DNA from: Atopobium minutum
Lineage (GTDB): Bacteria > Actinomycetota > Coriobacteriia > Coriobacteriales > Atopobiaceae
DNA: 64,000 bases
Assembly (NCBI GenBank): GCA_900105895.1
Contig: FNSH01000001.1
Coordinates: 1,414,501 to 1,478,500 of the forward strand
Direction: 5' to 3'
This document shows positions 8,826 to 18,245 of this stretch, one piece after another (position 1 is the stretch's first letter; the number at the start of each line of letters is the position of its first letter). A model generated the notes under the pieces. That model ran no database searches and was not told the DNA's origin. It was given only the letters and a program-made list of their open reading frames with translations. The translations under genes were made by a program, and so were the position numbers.

Positions 8826-10256
8826 ATGGCAGATCAACAGCTTAAAGCGCGTGTAGACGCGTATGTGGATGAAGTTTGGGACAGCGTTGTTTCTGATATT
8901 GATACGTTGGTTCAAATTGAAAGCGTAGAGGATTTAGCTCACGCAACTCCCGATGCTCCGTTTGGCCCTGCTCCTCGCAAAGCATTGGACACAGCGCTTC
9001 ATATTGCTCAGCGCCTTGGTTTGGGCACGGTTAACTGCAAGGGCTATCTGGGGTATGCACAGGTTGATGGTCAGGGCGACAAACAGATTGCCACCATTGC
9101 TCATGCAGACATTGTTCCTCTGGGCACAGGCTGGGATTTTGATCCGCTGCACGTAACACGCAAGGATGGCTATCTGATTGGTCGTGGAGTAGCAGACGAT
9201 AAGGGTCCGCTCGTTTTGTCTTTGTATGCAGCAGCGTTTGTGCAGCGTGAGGCCCAGCGTACAGGCATTGCTCCTAGGCATACCTTGCGTGCGCTCATTG
9301 GTACCAACGAGGAGACCTCGATGGGCGATGTTGAGTGGTATTTACAGCAGTATTGTGAGCCAGATTTTCTGTTTACGCCCGATGCTGAGTTCCCGCTTAT
9401 TTGTGGCGAGAAGGGCCGCGTACAAGGCGCGTTTTTCAGCCAGAATATTGCAGGACCGGACAGCGGAAATGTGCTGGTAAGTTTGGATGGTGGCACCGTG
9501 CCCAACGCGGTTTGCAGCCTTGCAGAGGCATGTGTGCGTGCAAAAGTATCAGAGCTGCCCACTGCGCAAGACATTGAGCTTGAAGAGCTTGGGAATGGCC
9601 TAGTGCGCATTGTAGCCCATGGCATTGGTGGTCATGCTTCCATGCCACAGGGTACGCGCAACGCCATTGGTGTTTTAGTAGAGTATCTGCTCAAAAACAA
9701 GCTCTGCAGTCCTTCTCAGCAACATTTTTTGGAACTTGAGCAAAAAATTATGGCTTCCACCGATGGCTCTTCTCTAGGCATTGACGCTACAGACAGGTTC
9801 TTTGAGCCTCTCACCTGCATTGGTGGTACGCTGCGCACTCATGATGGCCGCTTTGAGCAGACCATTGACGTGCGCTATCCAACCAGCACGGATGTGGATA
9901 CCATGCGCCAAGTGTTAGAACCGCTGGCATTGGCACATGAGGCAAGCTTTGAAGTCCAGCAAAACATGGTGCCCTTTTTAACCGATCCAGAATCTCCCGA
10001 AATTCAAACCCTTGTAGCAACCTACAATGAATATACGGGCAAGAACGGCCGTGCGTTTACCATTGGCGGCGGCACCTATGCGCGTCATTTTAGCAAGGCG
10101 GCGGCATTTGGTCCCTTTGAGCATAATGCACAGCTTCCTGCTTGGGTGGGTCCGGAACACGGTCCCAATGAGGGAGTAAATGAACAAGAGTTTAAGCGGG
10201 CTCTCAAAATATACATTGTGGCAATCATGCGACTTATGGAGATTAGCCTCGATTAA
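8826..10256 (+). CDS. M20-family dipeptidase (PepV/Sapep-like), copy 1
   Basis: This 476-residue di-zinc metallopeptidase probably splits dipeptides in the cytoplasm. Zinc-site motifs are visible: AHADIVPLGTGWDFDP (His), GRGVADDKGPL (bridging Asp), TNEETSMGD (catalytic and binding Glu), TPDAEFPL (Asp) and GGGTYARHF (final His). A lid domain with GIGGHASMPQG lies between the catalytic halves. The ATG at 8826 is chosen over a GTG at 8748 because GGGAG precedes it and the downstream paralogue starts at the same aligned position. A closely similar copy follows 136 bases downstream. Confidence 0.9.
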   Translation: MADQQLKARVDAYVDEVWDSVVSDIDTLVQIESVEDLAHATPDAPFGPAPRKALDTALHIAQRLGLGTVNCKGYLGYAQVDGQGDKQIATIAHADIVPLGTGWDFDPLHVTRKDGYLIGRGVADDKGPLVLSLYAAAFVQREAQRTGIAPRHTLRALIGTNEETSMGDVEWYLQQYCEPDFLFTPDAEFPLICGEKGRVQGAFFSQNIAGPDSGNVLVSLDGGTVPNAVCSLAEACVRAKVSELPTAQDIELEELGNGLVRIVAHGIGGHASMPQGTRNAIGVLVEYLLKNKLCSPSQQHFLELEQKIMASTDGSSLGIDATDRFFEPLTCIGGTLRTHDGRFEQTIDVRYPTSTDVDTMRQVLEPLALAHEASFEVQQNMVPFLTDPESPEIQTLVATYNEYTGKNGRAFTIGGGTYARHFSKAAAFGPFEHNAQLPAWVGPEHGPNEGVNEQEFKRALKIYIVAIMRLMEISLD

Positions 10257-10392
10257 CTTCATAATTTGAGCTGCTTCGTGCCTATGGAGTAAAAATTTAT
10301 GCCGCTTATAGACTCGTTTAAGCATAGACAGAGTGTATTGAATACAATCAGTACGGTATACATTGTTTAGCCAGTCTTTTGAAAGGGGCATC

Positions 10393-11802
10393 ATGGCAGA
10401 CGAACAGCTTAAGCAAGAAATTGCCGAATACGTGGATCGTGTTTGGGAAGATGTTGTTGTAGATATTGATAAGCTCGTCCAGATTGAAAGTGTCGAGAAT
10501 ATGGACGAAGCAAAACCTGGTGAGCCTTGGGGCCACGCTCCCCATGAGGCATTGGCAAAGGCCTGCGAGATTGCAAGTGATCTTGGCCTTGAGGCTCATG
10601 ACTGTGAAGGCTACATTGGCTATGCAGATCTTAAGGGCGCACGTGAGGACTACATTGGCATGATCAGCCATGCAGATATTGTTCCTCTGGGCACGGGTTG
10701 GACCTTTGATCCTCTGCACGTAACTCGCAAGGACGGTTACCTGCTGGGCCGCGGTGTTTTGGATGATAAGGGTCCTCTGGTTTTGGCCATGTATGCTGCC
10801 AAGTACTTTATCGAGAAGGGCGAGGAGCTTCCGTACACCCTACGCGTCATCATTGGCTGCAATGAGGAAACCGCTATGCGCGACGTTGAGTGGTATGTAG
10901 AGAACTTCCCTCAGCCCGCATTCCTCTTCACGCCCGATGCAGACTTCCCTCTGTGCTATGGCGAGAAGGGCGGATACTCCGCACGCATTCTGTCTGACAA
11001 GGTAGCTGGCGGCAAGATTGTTGACTTTAACGGTGGTATTGCAGATAACGCAATTCCTAACCTGGCAACTGCTGTTGTGCGCGCTAACGTAGCGGATCTT
11101 GCGCCCACTGATCGCGTAAGTGTAGAGGACGCAGGGGATGGCCTGGCCAAGCTCACCGCTCATGGCATTGGTGGCCACGCTTCCAAGCCTGCTGGCACCA
11201 TTAACGCCATTGGCCTGCTTGTGGACTACCTTTTGGACAATGATCTGTGCGATGAGGGCGAGCGTGAGTTCTTGGAGCTGGACCGCATTGTTCTGTCCTC
11301 CACCGACGGTTCTTCCATGGGCTTTGCCTCTGCCGATAAGTACTTTGATCCTCTGACCTGCATCGGCGGCACCATGCGCACCATTGATGGTCGCTTTGAG
11401 CAGACCATTGACTCTCGCTATCCCACCTCTATTACCAGTGCAGAAATTACTGCCAAGGTTTCCGAGCTGGCCGAGAAGCACCATGCTACGGTAGAGTGCT
11501 ACCTGGATATGGTTCCTTTTGTAACCGATCCTGAGTCCGATGCTATTCAGACGCTTATCAATACCTATAACGAGGTAACCGGCAAGCAGGCTAAGCCCTT
11601 TACCATGGGTGGCGGCACCTATGCACGTCACTTTGCTCGTGCCGCAAGCTTTGGTCCTAATGATCCTGATTGGGAGTATCCTGAGTGGGTACACGGTGAG
11701 CACAGCGCAGACGAAGGTGTGTCTGAGGAGCTTATGAAGCAGTCCTTGGGTATCTATATTCTTGCCCTGACGCGCTTGATGAAGCTTGACCTTACCGCTT
11801 AA
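10393..11802 (+). CDS. M20-family dipeptidase (PepV/Sapep-like), copy 2
   Basis: This 469-residue paralogue of the gene just upstream is alignable along its whole length. It has the same motif series: SHADIVPLGTGWTFDP, GRGVLDDKGPL, CNEETAMRD, TPDADFPL and GGGTYARHF. AAAGGGG precedes the ATG at 10393, and the paralogue begins with the same MAD-x-QLK. The intervening 136 bases look like a separate promoter region and include a 13-base palindrome (10334-10346), so the copies may be expressed independently. Differences in the lid suggest different dipeptide preference; this is inference. Confidence 0.9.
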   Translation: MADEQLKQEIAEYVDRVWEDVVVDIDKLVQIESVENMDEAKPGEPWGHAPHEALAKACEIASDLGLEAHDCEGYIGYADLKGAREDYIGMISHADIVPLGTGWTFDPLHVTRKDGYLLGRGVLDDKGPLVLAMYAAKYFIEKGEELPYTLRVIIGCNEETAMRDVEWYVENFPQPAFLFTPDADFPLCYGEKGGYSARILSDKVAGGKIVDFNGGIADNAIPNLATAVVRANVADLAPTDRVSVEDAGDGLAKLTAHGIGGHASKPAGTINAIGLLVDYLLDNDLCDEGEREFLELDRIVLSSTDGSSMGFASADKYFDPLTCIGGTMRTIDGRFEQTIDSRYPTSITSAEITAKVSELAEKHHATVECYLDMVPFVTDPESDAIQTLINTYNEVTGKQAKPFTMGGGTYARHFARAASFGPNDPDWEYPEWVHGEHSADEGVSEELMKQSLGIYILALTRLMKLDLTA

Positions 11803-11909
11803 GTTGATCGTATCGCTTAAGGTTTTGTCTTATCGAGCTTCTGCTTGTTCAGATGTAGCTCAAACGTGAGGCACGGCTCAAGCGTGCTTTGCAGTATAGC
11901 GAGCGATAA

Positions 11910-11945
11910 AACCGGGTTGTCCTTCAAAGGGCAGCCCGGTTTGTT
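11910..11945. terminator. Bidirectional terminator between converging genes
   Basis: A 10-bp stem with one G-U pair (11910-11919 with 11932-11941) is flanked by T residues on both strands. It serves the dipeptidase gene (+) and the 802-residue gene (-). Confidence 0.75.
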
Positions 11946-11988
11946 ATGATGGCTTTGCTATGAGAGGGACTAAGCAGGTAGCTTGGTA

Positions 11989-14397
11989 TTAGGAGCGCTG
12001 CGCATCTGGAGCATGCTCAAGCGAGCGGTCAATATCAAAGAGAACCTCGTCGCTTTCCAGGTTGGTAAGGTTGTTCATGACATCACTTGCCAGTTCAAAG
12101 AGCTGTTCATCCACGGCTATACGTGCAATAATGCGCAGTGATGCGTGGATTTGCTCGTCAACGTCTGTGGGGATGTTGTTTTCCTGCAGTAGTAAGTCAA
12201 TGTCATTGAGCTGTACGGGCTCATAGCTATCCTTGTACTCTTCCATAAGTGCTTTGAGTTCAGCGGCTGCCATATCATGAGCGGTAGAGGCAAACTGTAG
12301 TGCTTTGGAGTAACAGGCATCTGCTACCCGTGGCTTATTGCGTTTCCACATATAGGAGCCTAAGCGGTATAAGCCAATACCCATACTATCGCCCGAATAT
12401 GCATAGTGCAAAAGATTTAGCAGTTCAGTAAAGGCTCCGGGCTGATCTCCTCCTTGTTCCAGTGCACCCGCAAGCAGGAGTCGTGCACGGACATCATAGG
12501 GATTGAGTTCAAGACAGCTGCGAGCAAACCCAATGCCCTGTTCAAGCTGACCCAGATGCACGGATGCGCTGGCATACATGAGCAGGCAGCTGTAATAGGC
12601 CATGGGAACAAGACGCACTACAGGACCGTTGTTGTGTGTGGTGGCACTACGATTAAACAAGGCACGCTCGGTATAGGTTTCAAAGTGGCGCCACACTACC
12701 TCAGAGCTAGATTCATAGCTCTGAGCAGCCTTGATAGAGCTAAGAAGTGGTCCTAAGAGTTGGCAGGTTTTTTCATAGGAACCCTGCGTAAATAAGGCAA
12801 ATGCTTTTTCTCGTGTACGGGACGGCTCATCACCATAGGTAAATTCTTCCAAAATGGCATGATAGTCTTGAGCTTCAAGCGCTCCATCAATAAGTTTTGA
12901 GGCGGTGCGTTTAGCGGCCTGGGTCGCTGCGTCGTTGGAGCTACTTGTAAGCTCGTCTTTGTTTGTGGAAGACGCGAGTTCCATAAGTGCGTGTACGTGT
13001 TCAGTTACCGTGCTACCCAGCTGTATGCCCAGCTGGTCTGCTTTTTGTTCCAAGGCGGCGTGTTCGTTAATACCAAAATCTGCCACCGCTGGAGCACCTA
13101 AAAGCTCTGCGCTTTTCTCGTCCAGCAAACGGGTGGAAAGCTCGATGGAATCATAGCGTTCTACAGGGCAGAAGAGGGTATCTTCGATAGCAAAGCTTTG
13201 CTTACAAGAAGCAAGCCAGCCATCTTTGAGCGTGATGGAGGCACCACATTGCTGGTAGCTTTCTTGTAGCTGGGCAAGAGAGTGCGTGTTAACGCTAGCA
13301 AATGCAGCGCGGGTAAAACACACGCTGTAGCGGCAGCTTCTTGTGGTAGCGCTGTTAATAATGCCTGCAACATATACCTGTTGCACCGCAGGATCGGCAT
13401 CAAAGGCAGCGCCAGCGGCTAAGATACCCAGGCGTAATGCATAGGCACTGGCAGCGGCATTGCGCATATATTGGGATGTGGGCAGGATCTTATTAAGGTC
13501 AACAGACCAGTAGCTTTGCGGCATGGCAGCAGGTGGCGTGAGCTCAATTTCCAAGGCCACTGCGCCACGAGCAACATTACTGCGCATCAAGCCAACAAAG
13601 CGATAGGGCAAAATCCAGGTTTCAAACCCGTAAGAGACAGCTTCACGTACAGCCCATTCGTGTGCGAGGTTGGGGTTGAGAGGGGCCTTGGTATCCTTCT
13701 TGGGATAGCTGTTATCAACACGCTGCTGGCAAATGGCGTCCGTAATGGCCTGTGTATAGCTGTAAATTTCTTGCTCGGTTAGAGCCGTTAACTGTGCATC
13801 TGCTTTGGTGGTTGCCATAAGCATGCGATTCAGCGCTGCTTCAATGCGGATGATGCGCTGCCGTATGAGGTAAGGAACAGGAAACTCCTCAATGCGCAGG
13901 TAGACCATGCCAGTATGGTGCAACATGATAAGCCGCATGTGTGGCCAGCGGGGTTGCTCGCCAGATTCAGGGGTGTTTGCGGGAAGCTCTTTTGTTAGAT
14001 CAGCCTCTTCGAGCCAACGAGCAAGCAGCTGTTCTGCTGCACAGGGCATAAGGTTGTTTGCAGGGTCTGAACTGGCCTTTTGCGTACGATCGAGCACGCC
14101 TGTATAGTAGAGTTTAAGCGCATCAATGAAGTTGGGTGCAGCGTTAAATCCGCGGTAGAGCGCATAAATGTTAAAGCTGGTATCAACGGTGGCGCTCTTT
14201 TGCGAGGTGGTATCTGTAGGAACCTCTGTCTGCTTTTTGCTGGCGGATGGTTTGCTTGTAAGTCCAAACGCATGAGACAAACCAGACAGTACATCGCGAC
14301 CGCGCTCAAACGCATTTTTGTGTGCTGCCGCTATGTTTGCCTGTGAAGAAGTTTGTTTGTTGTGTTGTGGCTCAGAGCCGTTTTTCCTGTGTTCCAC
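11989..14397 (-). CDS. 802-residue TPR-like protein of unknown function
   Basis: I do not recognise the family. The first 75 residues are polar and probably disordered (Gln/Ser/Lys rich). A central region (about 80-480) has mixed alpha/beta character with many aromatic residues. From about 580 the sequence is helical, with tetratricopeptide-like repeats, the clearest being FARSCLELNPYDVRARLLLA and ADACYSKALQFAS. There is no signal peptide or transmembrane helix, so it is probably a cytoplasmic scaffold. The start is a GTG with AGGAGG upstream; the overlapping ATG at 14399 is out of frame. It is divergent from the ArsR-family gene and shares a short promoter region with it. Confidence 0.75.
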   Translation of the reverse strand: MEHRKNGSEPQHNKQTSSQANIAAAHKNAFERGRDVLSGLSHAFGLTSKPSASKKQTEVPTDTTSQKSATVDTSFNIYALYRGFNAAPNFIDALKLYYTGVLDRTQKASSDPANNLMPCAAEQLLARWLEEADLTKELPANTPESGEQPRWPHMRLIMLHHTGMVYLRIEEFPVPYLIRQRIIRIEAALNRMLMATTKADAQLTALTEQEIYSYTQAITDAICQQRVDNSYPKKDTKAPLNPNLAHEWAVREAVSYGFETWILPYRFVGLMRSNVARGAVALEIELTPPAAMPQSYWSVDLNKILPTSQYMRNAAASAYALRLGILAAGAAFDADPAVQQVYVAGIINSATTRSCRYSVCFTRAAFASVNTHSLAQLQESYQQCGASITLKDGWLASCKQSFAIEDTLFCPVERYDSIELSTRLLDEKSAELLGAPAVADFGINEHAALEQKADQLGIQLGSTVTEHVHALMELASSTNKDELTSSSNDAATQAAKRTASKLIDGALEAQDYHAILEEFTYGDEPSRTREKAFALFTQGSYEKTCQLLGPLLSSIKAAQSYESSSEVVWRHFETYTERALFNRSATTHNNGPVVRLVPMAYYSCLLMYASASVHLGQLEQGIGFARSCLELNPYDVRARLLLAGALEQGGDQPGAFTELLNLLHYAYSGDSMGIGLYRLGSYMWKRNKPRVADACYSKALQFASTAHDMAAAELKALMEEYKDSYEPVQLNDIDLLLQENNIPTDVDEQIHASLRIIARIAVDEQLFELASDVMNNLTNLESDEVLFDIDRSLEHAPDAQRS

Positions 14398-14518
14398 ATA
14401 ACCTCCTGTCTTTTAGAGTACCCTATCAGACGGACATAATTCATCGGTTTTATGTGATGGGCACCAGACAACAGGTACTTTGGAAAGACGAGCGAGAAAT
14501 CAATTTGAGGATGACATC

Positions 14519-14914
14519 ATGACCAACCACACATCTACTAATGATACCAATACTACTAATGACAGCATCACGTATGAGCTGTCTGACTACTGCGCAAACG
14601 ATGATGTGGTCTATGCAGCTACGCAGATTTTTGATGCCTTGTCGGACTTTACACGGTTTCAGATTTTGTCTGCCCTGGGAACACAGGAGCGTTCGGTATC
14701 CGAGCTGCAAGAAGCAGCACATGTAACGCAGTCTGCCATTTCCCATCAGTTGCGCCTGTTACGTGATCGTGGGGTGGTGGTGGCTCGTCGCGATGGCCAG
14801 TGCATGATGTATTCGATTGCCGATGAACATGTGGTTACACTTTTGCGCGTTGGTTTGGAGCACGCAGCAGAAGACATTATGCCTGATGGCCAGCTTGAGG
14901 AGCCCAGTGCTTAA
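14519..14914 (+). CDS. ArsR/SmtB-family regulator with alpha-5 metal-site pattern
   Basis: The 131-residue winged-helix repressor has the recognition region SVSELQEAAHVTQSAISHQL and the wing RRDGQCMMYSIAD. The alpha-3 arsenic/cadmium motif ELCVCDL is absent. The last helix reads DEHVVTLLRVGLEHAAE, giving D-x-H, then His and Glu at the spacing of the alpha-5 Zn/Co site of SmtB and CzrA. It is therefore probably a zinc or cobalt sensor that leaves DNA when metal binds. No metal transporter is adjacent; the likely local target is the shared promoter with the divergent 802-residue gene. GAGG precedes the ATG; the upstream in-frame TTG was rejected. Confidence 0.85.
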   Translation: MTNHTSTNDTNTTNDSITYELSDYCANDDVVYAATQIFDALSDFTRFQILSALGTQERSVSELQEAAHVTQSAISHQLRLLRDRGVVVARRDGQCMMYSIADEHVVTLLRVGLEHAAEDIMPDGQLEEPSA

Positions 14915-14926
14915 TCGTGCGCTTAG

Positions 14927-16204
14927 CTAGATGTGTCGCATAAACAGACCGCTGAGCAATTTTGGCTCAAACCAGGTCGATTTGGGAGACATGATCGTTC
15001 CCGCATCCGCTATGGACATGATTTGCTGTGCACATACTGCCGCGGGCGAGAAAACCACACCCTTGGTTGTTTGTGCTGCTTCTTGTAGTTCTTGAGTGCT
15101 TACCATCCCTCCGATAAAAGAAATGCGCGGATCTTTGGTGGGATCGTGTATACCCAAGATGGGTGCAAGCACCAAGCGCTGAAGCAAGTCTTGTGCGGTG
15201 CAGGTGGGTGTGTACGTGTTGTTAAACTGACGTAAATCAAGCTCATACCAGTTGTTGTCCACAAACATGGGCACCCGTAAATCTTGCGTAGTTTGTGATT
15301 GGATGCCGGTTTTGGCGGCACCAGTGCTTTTGGCGGTAGCAGCAGCTTTGATGCTATCAGCGGTTTTGGCTACAACAGGAATGCCAGCCTGTCTAATTTT
15401 TTCTCGGAGTGTAGAGGTCGACATGCCGTTTGTGTCATGTATCAGACGATGGTACGGCAGGATAGTCAGATCCTCAGCAGAAAAGAGCACCGCTAAAAAC
15501 TTGCTGGAGAGCGCATCTGTGCGCTGGGGTGTATCGATAGCCCTATTCAGTGCTACGGCAGCTGCGGCTCTATGATGGCCATCGGCAATATAGGCGGTGT
15601 CAATCTGTTCATACAGCGCGCAAAGCTTGGCTATGGTATCGGGGTGGTCAATGCGCCATATGCTATGGTGCACGCCGGTTGTATCGATAAAGTCATACAA
15701 AGGCTTATCGGTAAGAGCTGCATGTATGCTGTGTGTAAGGGATGGGTTTGCGCGATGCATCATCAAAACAGGGCTGGTTTGCAGTGAGGTAGCTTTCATA
15801 AGCTCAAGACGGTCTTGCATCTTTTCTGGACGGACAGCTTCATGCTGTTTAATGCTGCCCTTGACGTACTCATCCACAGATACTGCACCCACAAGACCAA
15901 CTTGACTATGGCCCTGTACGCTCAAGCGCCAGACATACAAACAGGGGGTAGCGTCTACCAAAAGTGTGGAGTCATGCAAGCGCTGTTCAATGATATCGTT
16001 TGCCTTAGCATATACCTCAGGGGCATAACGTGTGTACTGTTCAGGAAAATTTACTTCAGGCCGGTCAATGGTAATAAAAGAACGGAGATGCTTTTGTGCC
16101 CACTCACGTGCTGTTTTGTGCGTAAACACATCATAGGGTGGCGTTACAAAATCTTTTACGAGCTCCGGGGAAGGGCGCAAACAGCTCAAAGGGCTTAGGT
16201 GCAT
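14927..16204 (-). CDS. DUF1015 family protein (SerK-like fold family)
   Basis: The 425-residue protein matches DUF1015: an N-terminal LSPLSCLRPSPELVKDF-VTPPYDVF, then KQHEAVRPEKMQDR (about 119-132) and IADGHHRAAAA (about 206-216). The family includes an archaeal ADP-dependent serine kinase and the SbnI free-serine kinase, so small-molecule phosphorylation is possible, but bacterial members are mostly uncharacterised. A low-complexity Ala/Lys/Thr insert (near 300) interrupts the C-terminal half. AAGGAG precedes the ATG at 16204. It ends 12 bases from the converging ArsR gene and is divergent from a HAD phosphatase. Confidence 0.85.
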   Translation of the reverse strand: MHLSPLSCLRPSPELVKDFVTPPYDVFTHKTAREWAQKHLRSFITIDRPEVNFPEQYTRYAPEVYAKANDIIEQRLHDSTLLVDATPCLYVWRLSVQGHSQVGLVGAVSVDEYVKGSIKQHEAVRPEKMQDRLELMKATSLQTSPVLMMHRANPSLTHSIHAALTDKPLYDFIDTTGVHHSIWRIDHPDTIAKLCALYEQIDTAYIADGHHRAAAAVALNRAIDTPQRTDALSSKFLAVLFSAEDLTILPYHRLIHDTNGMSTSTLREKIRQAGIPVVAKTADSIKAAATAKSTGAAKTGIQSQTTQDLRVPMFVDNNWYELDLRQFNNTYTPTCTAQDLLQRLVLAPILGIHDPTKDPRISFIGGMVSTQELQEAAQTTKGVVFSPAAVCAQQIMSIADAGTIMSPKSTWFEPKLLSGLFMRHI

Positions 16205-16291
16205 GGGTAACTCCTTTATTTCATAGCTTCTTAAGCATACACGCATGATGTGTGTTAGGGTCATACTACAAACAATTACTAAGGAGTACCC

Positions 16292-16966
16292 GTGACTGTG
16301 TATTCAACCCATACCTTTGCTCAGCGCAGTTTTGTCCTTTTTGATTTTGATGGCACGCTTGCAGATACCAAGGCCGGTTTGGTTCGCGTGGCACGTCAGG
16401 TTCTATCCGATTTTGGCATGTCTGATGCAGAAATTGGCGATGCCTCTCGTTTGGTAGGACCTCCCTTTCCAGAGGCATTTTCATTGGTATATGGCTTAAG
16501 TGCTTCAGATGCTGCACGAATAACCAAGGCGTTTCGTGAGTTGTATGACACGGTTGGTCCGCAGGATTTTCCTCTGTTTCCTGGTGGAGAAGACATGCTG
16601 CAAGCTCTTAAAGCTGCTGGCAAAAAACTGAGCATTGCAAGCTCCAAGCGAGAAACACAGGTGGTACATATGCTGCACCAACAGGGCGTTTTTCATCTGT
16701 TTGATGCCATTGCAGGTAAACAGGATGACAACCAGGGCGCAAAGCCCTTTGTCATTGCTCGTGCTTTAGAAAAGCTTGGTGCTTCTGCCGACAATACCGT
16801 GATGGTTGGAGATCGTAAATACGATGTAGAGGGCGCTCATAAGTTTGGCATTCCGTGCGTCTGTGTGTTATTTGGCACAGCGCCCGAACAAGAACTTCTT
16901 GATGCCAAGGTAGATGCCTTGGTACATTCTAATAAAGCCTTGACTGAGTTGTTACTTGGTACCTAA
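16292..16966 (+). CDS. HAD-superfamily phosphatase, phosphoglycolate-phosphatase-like
   Basis: The 224-residue protein shows LFDFDGTLADTK (nucleophile), SIASSKRETQV (motif II) and VMVGDRKYDVEGA (motif IV), with a helical cap in between. The KRETQ and IAGKQDDNQGAKP segments recall the Gph/PpaX-like branch that removes phosphate from phosphoglycolate or related metabolites. It starts at a GTG with AAGGAG five bases upstream. The promoter must lie in the 87 bases shared with the divergent DUF1015 gene. Confidence 0.88.
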   Translation: MTVYSTHTFAQRSFVLFDFDGTLADTKAGLVRVARQVLSDFGMSDAEIGDASRLVGPPFPEAFSLVYGLSASDAARITKAFRELYDTVGPQDFPLFPGGEDMLQALKAAGKKLSIASSKRETQVVHMLHQQGVFHLFDAIAGKQDDNQGAKPFVIARALEKLGASADNTVMVGDRKYDVEGAHKFGIPCVCVLFGTAPEQELLDAKVDALVHSNKALTELLLGT

Positions 16967-16987
16967 GCGGGCAAGGCGTCGTGTAAG

Positions 16988-18028
16988 TTACACCACGCGG
17001 TAGCTTACGGTACCTACGCCATCAAACCCAAGGGCGCTGGCAACAGCAGGCTGTAAGTCAATTTCACGACCAGCAACAAAGGGGCCACGGTCATTTACAA
17101 CGGCTCGAACCGTGCGTCCGTTATAGCTAATCTCAATAGTGGTTCCCAAGGGCATGGGGCGCTTCATAGCAACGCCCATAGAGGTAGGAGTTACTATATC
17201 GCCAGAAGCAGTGGTTCCCCACATAAAGCCATCGTCATTGCCATAGACAGAGGCAACAACAGATTTCCAATCACTACTAGCGGTCGAAGCGCTGGTAGAG
17301 GGGGTAGGATCAGTGGAGTTTGAGGCACTGCCAGAGCTGCTTGAGTTGTTTGAGCTATTGGAAGAAGCATTGGTGCTGGAGCTATTTTGAGTGCTGGTGG
17401 CAGCAGTTGCAGCAGCACTTTGAGCTGCGGCGGCTTGCTGCGCTTCCCATTGCGCCTTGGCCTGTGCCGCACGCTCCATCGCACGCTGTTTTGCAACTTT
17501 AATGGCTTCCTGAGCTGCACTTTGAGCTGCGGCAGCTTCTTTAGTCTTAGCTGCTACCGAACTTTGCTGTGTTTGAAGTGCATTGCGTGTTTGCGTAAGC
17601 TGCGATTCCATTTGTACCAAGGCTTGGATTTTTTCGTAATTGGAATCATTAATGGCATTGATATATGAGATGGTGCTTAAGAAATCACTAAAGTCATGTG
17701 ACGATAAAATCAAGCCAATGAGGTTGGGCTGGTTTTGCAAGAGCTTGTAATTAAGACGCACTGCCTGTGCGGTATTCTGGCGAACCTGAGGTAGGGCATC
17801 TTCGAGCTCTTTGAGTTTAGACTGATTGGTTTCTATCTTTTGATTAAGATTGTCCAACTCCTGCTGGGCTTGAGCATATTTCTCGTTTGCCTCAATAGCA
17901 GCATTTTCTAGGGTTTCGAGACTCTCTTCTGCCCGTGCTACCTGGGGTACCATGGCGCAGATGAGGGTAGTGCACATCAGTACTGAGAAAAAACTGCGTG
18001 CTACGCGCTTGCTCGTATATCCCTTCAT
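16988..18028 (-). CDS. Secreted coiled-coil protein with C-terminal RlpA-like double-psi barrel
   Basis: The 346-residue protein has a signal peptide (about 1-34, cleavage near VARA-EE), a coiled coil (about 35-190) and a long Ala/Gln then Ser/Asn linker (about 190-250). A C-terminal double-psi beta-barrel of the RlpA/3D type follows, with VNDRGPFVAGREIDLQPAVA carrying the conserved Asp and DRGPF. This layout is typical of Gram-positive cell-wall proteins that bind or cut peptidoglycan at division sites. The ATG at 18028 has GGAGG upstream; an in-frame TTG 15 bases earlier was rejected. The stop lies inside a 13-base palindrome. Confidence 0.85.
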   Translation of the reverse strand: MKGYTSKRVARSFFSVLMCTTLICAMVPQVARAEESLETLENAAIEANEKYAQAQQELDNLNQKIETNQSKLKELEDALPQVRQNTAQAVRLNYKLLQNQPNLIGLILSSHDFSDFLSTISYINAINDSNYEKIQALVQMESQLTQTRNALQTQQSSVAAKTKEAAAAQSAAQEAIKVAKQRAMERAAQAKAQWEAQQAAAAQSAAATAATSTQNSSSTNASSNSSNNSSSSGSASNSTDPTPSTSASTASSDWKSVVASVYGNDDGFMWGTTASGDIVTPTSMGVAMKRPMPLGTTIEISYNGRTVRAVVNDRGPFVAGREIDLQPAVASALGFDGVGTVSYRVV

Positions 18029-18162
18029 GCTCCTCCAAAACAACGGGGACAGATGCTGTGTACCTGTAGCTTTGTGCTTGGTATCGCATGCTCAAGGCAC
18101 AAAGACAAACAAGTGCAGAGCTACTATTTTAGCGGATACCTTGTAATACGGGTATTTCTCCA

Positions 18163-18199
18163 TAAAAATGCACTCGTTAGCACAAGCCAACGGGTGCAT
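18163..18199 (-). terminator. Terminator of the MarR-ABC exporter operon
   Basis: Read on the minus strand, an 11-bp stem (18189-18199 with 18168-18178) runs into TTTTT, starting 46 bases after the exporter stop. Confidence 0.85.
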
Positions 18200-18245
18200 G
18201 AGGATCTAACGGGACTATGCCGTAGTTACCAGAAGCGCATGGAGC

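Noticed and set aside
10840..11703. 287-codon minus-strand frame inside dipeptidase copy 2
   Set aside because: The opposite strand encodes a full metallopeptidase with all motifs; this frame has no recognisable domain.
16981..16993. 13-base palindrome over the RlpA-like gene stop
   Set aside because: Short stem without a T run and partly coding, so I could not support it as a terminator or operator.
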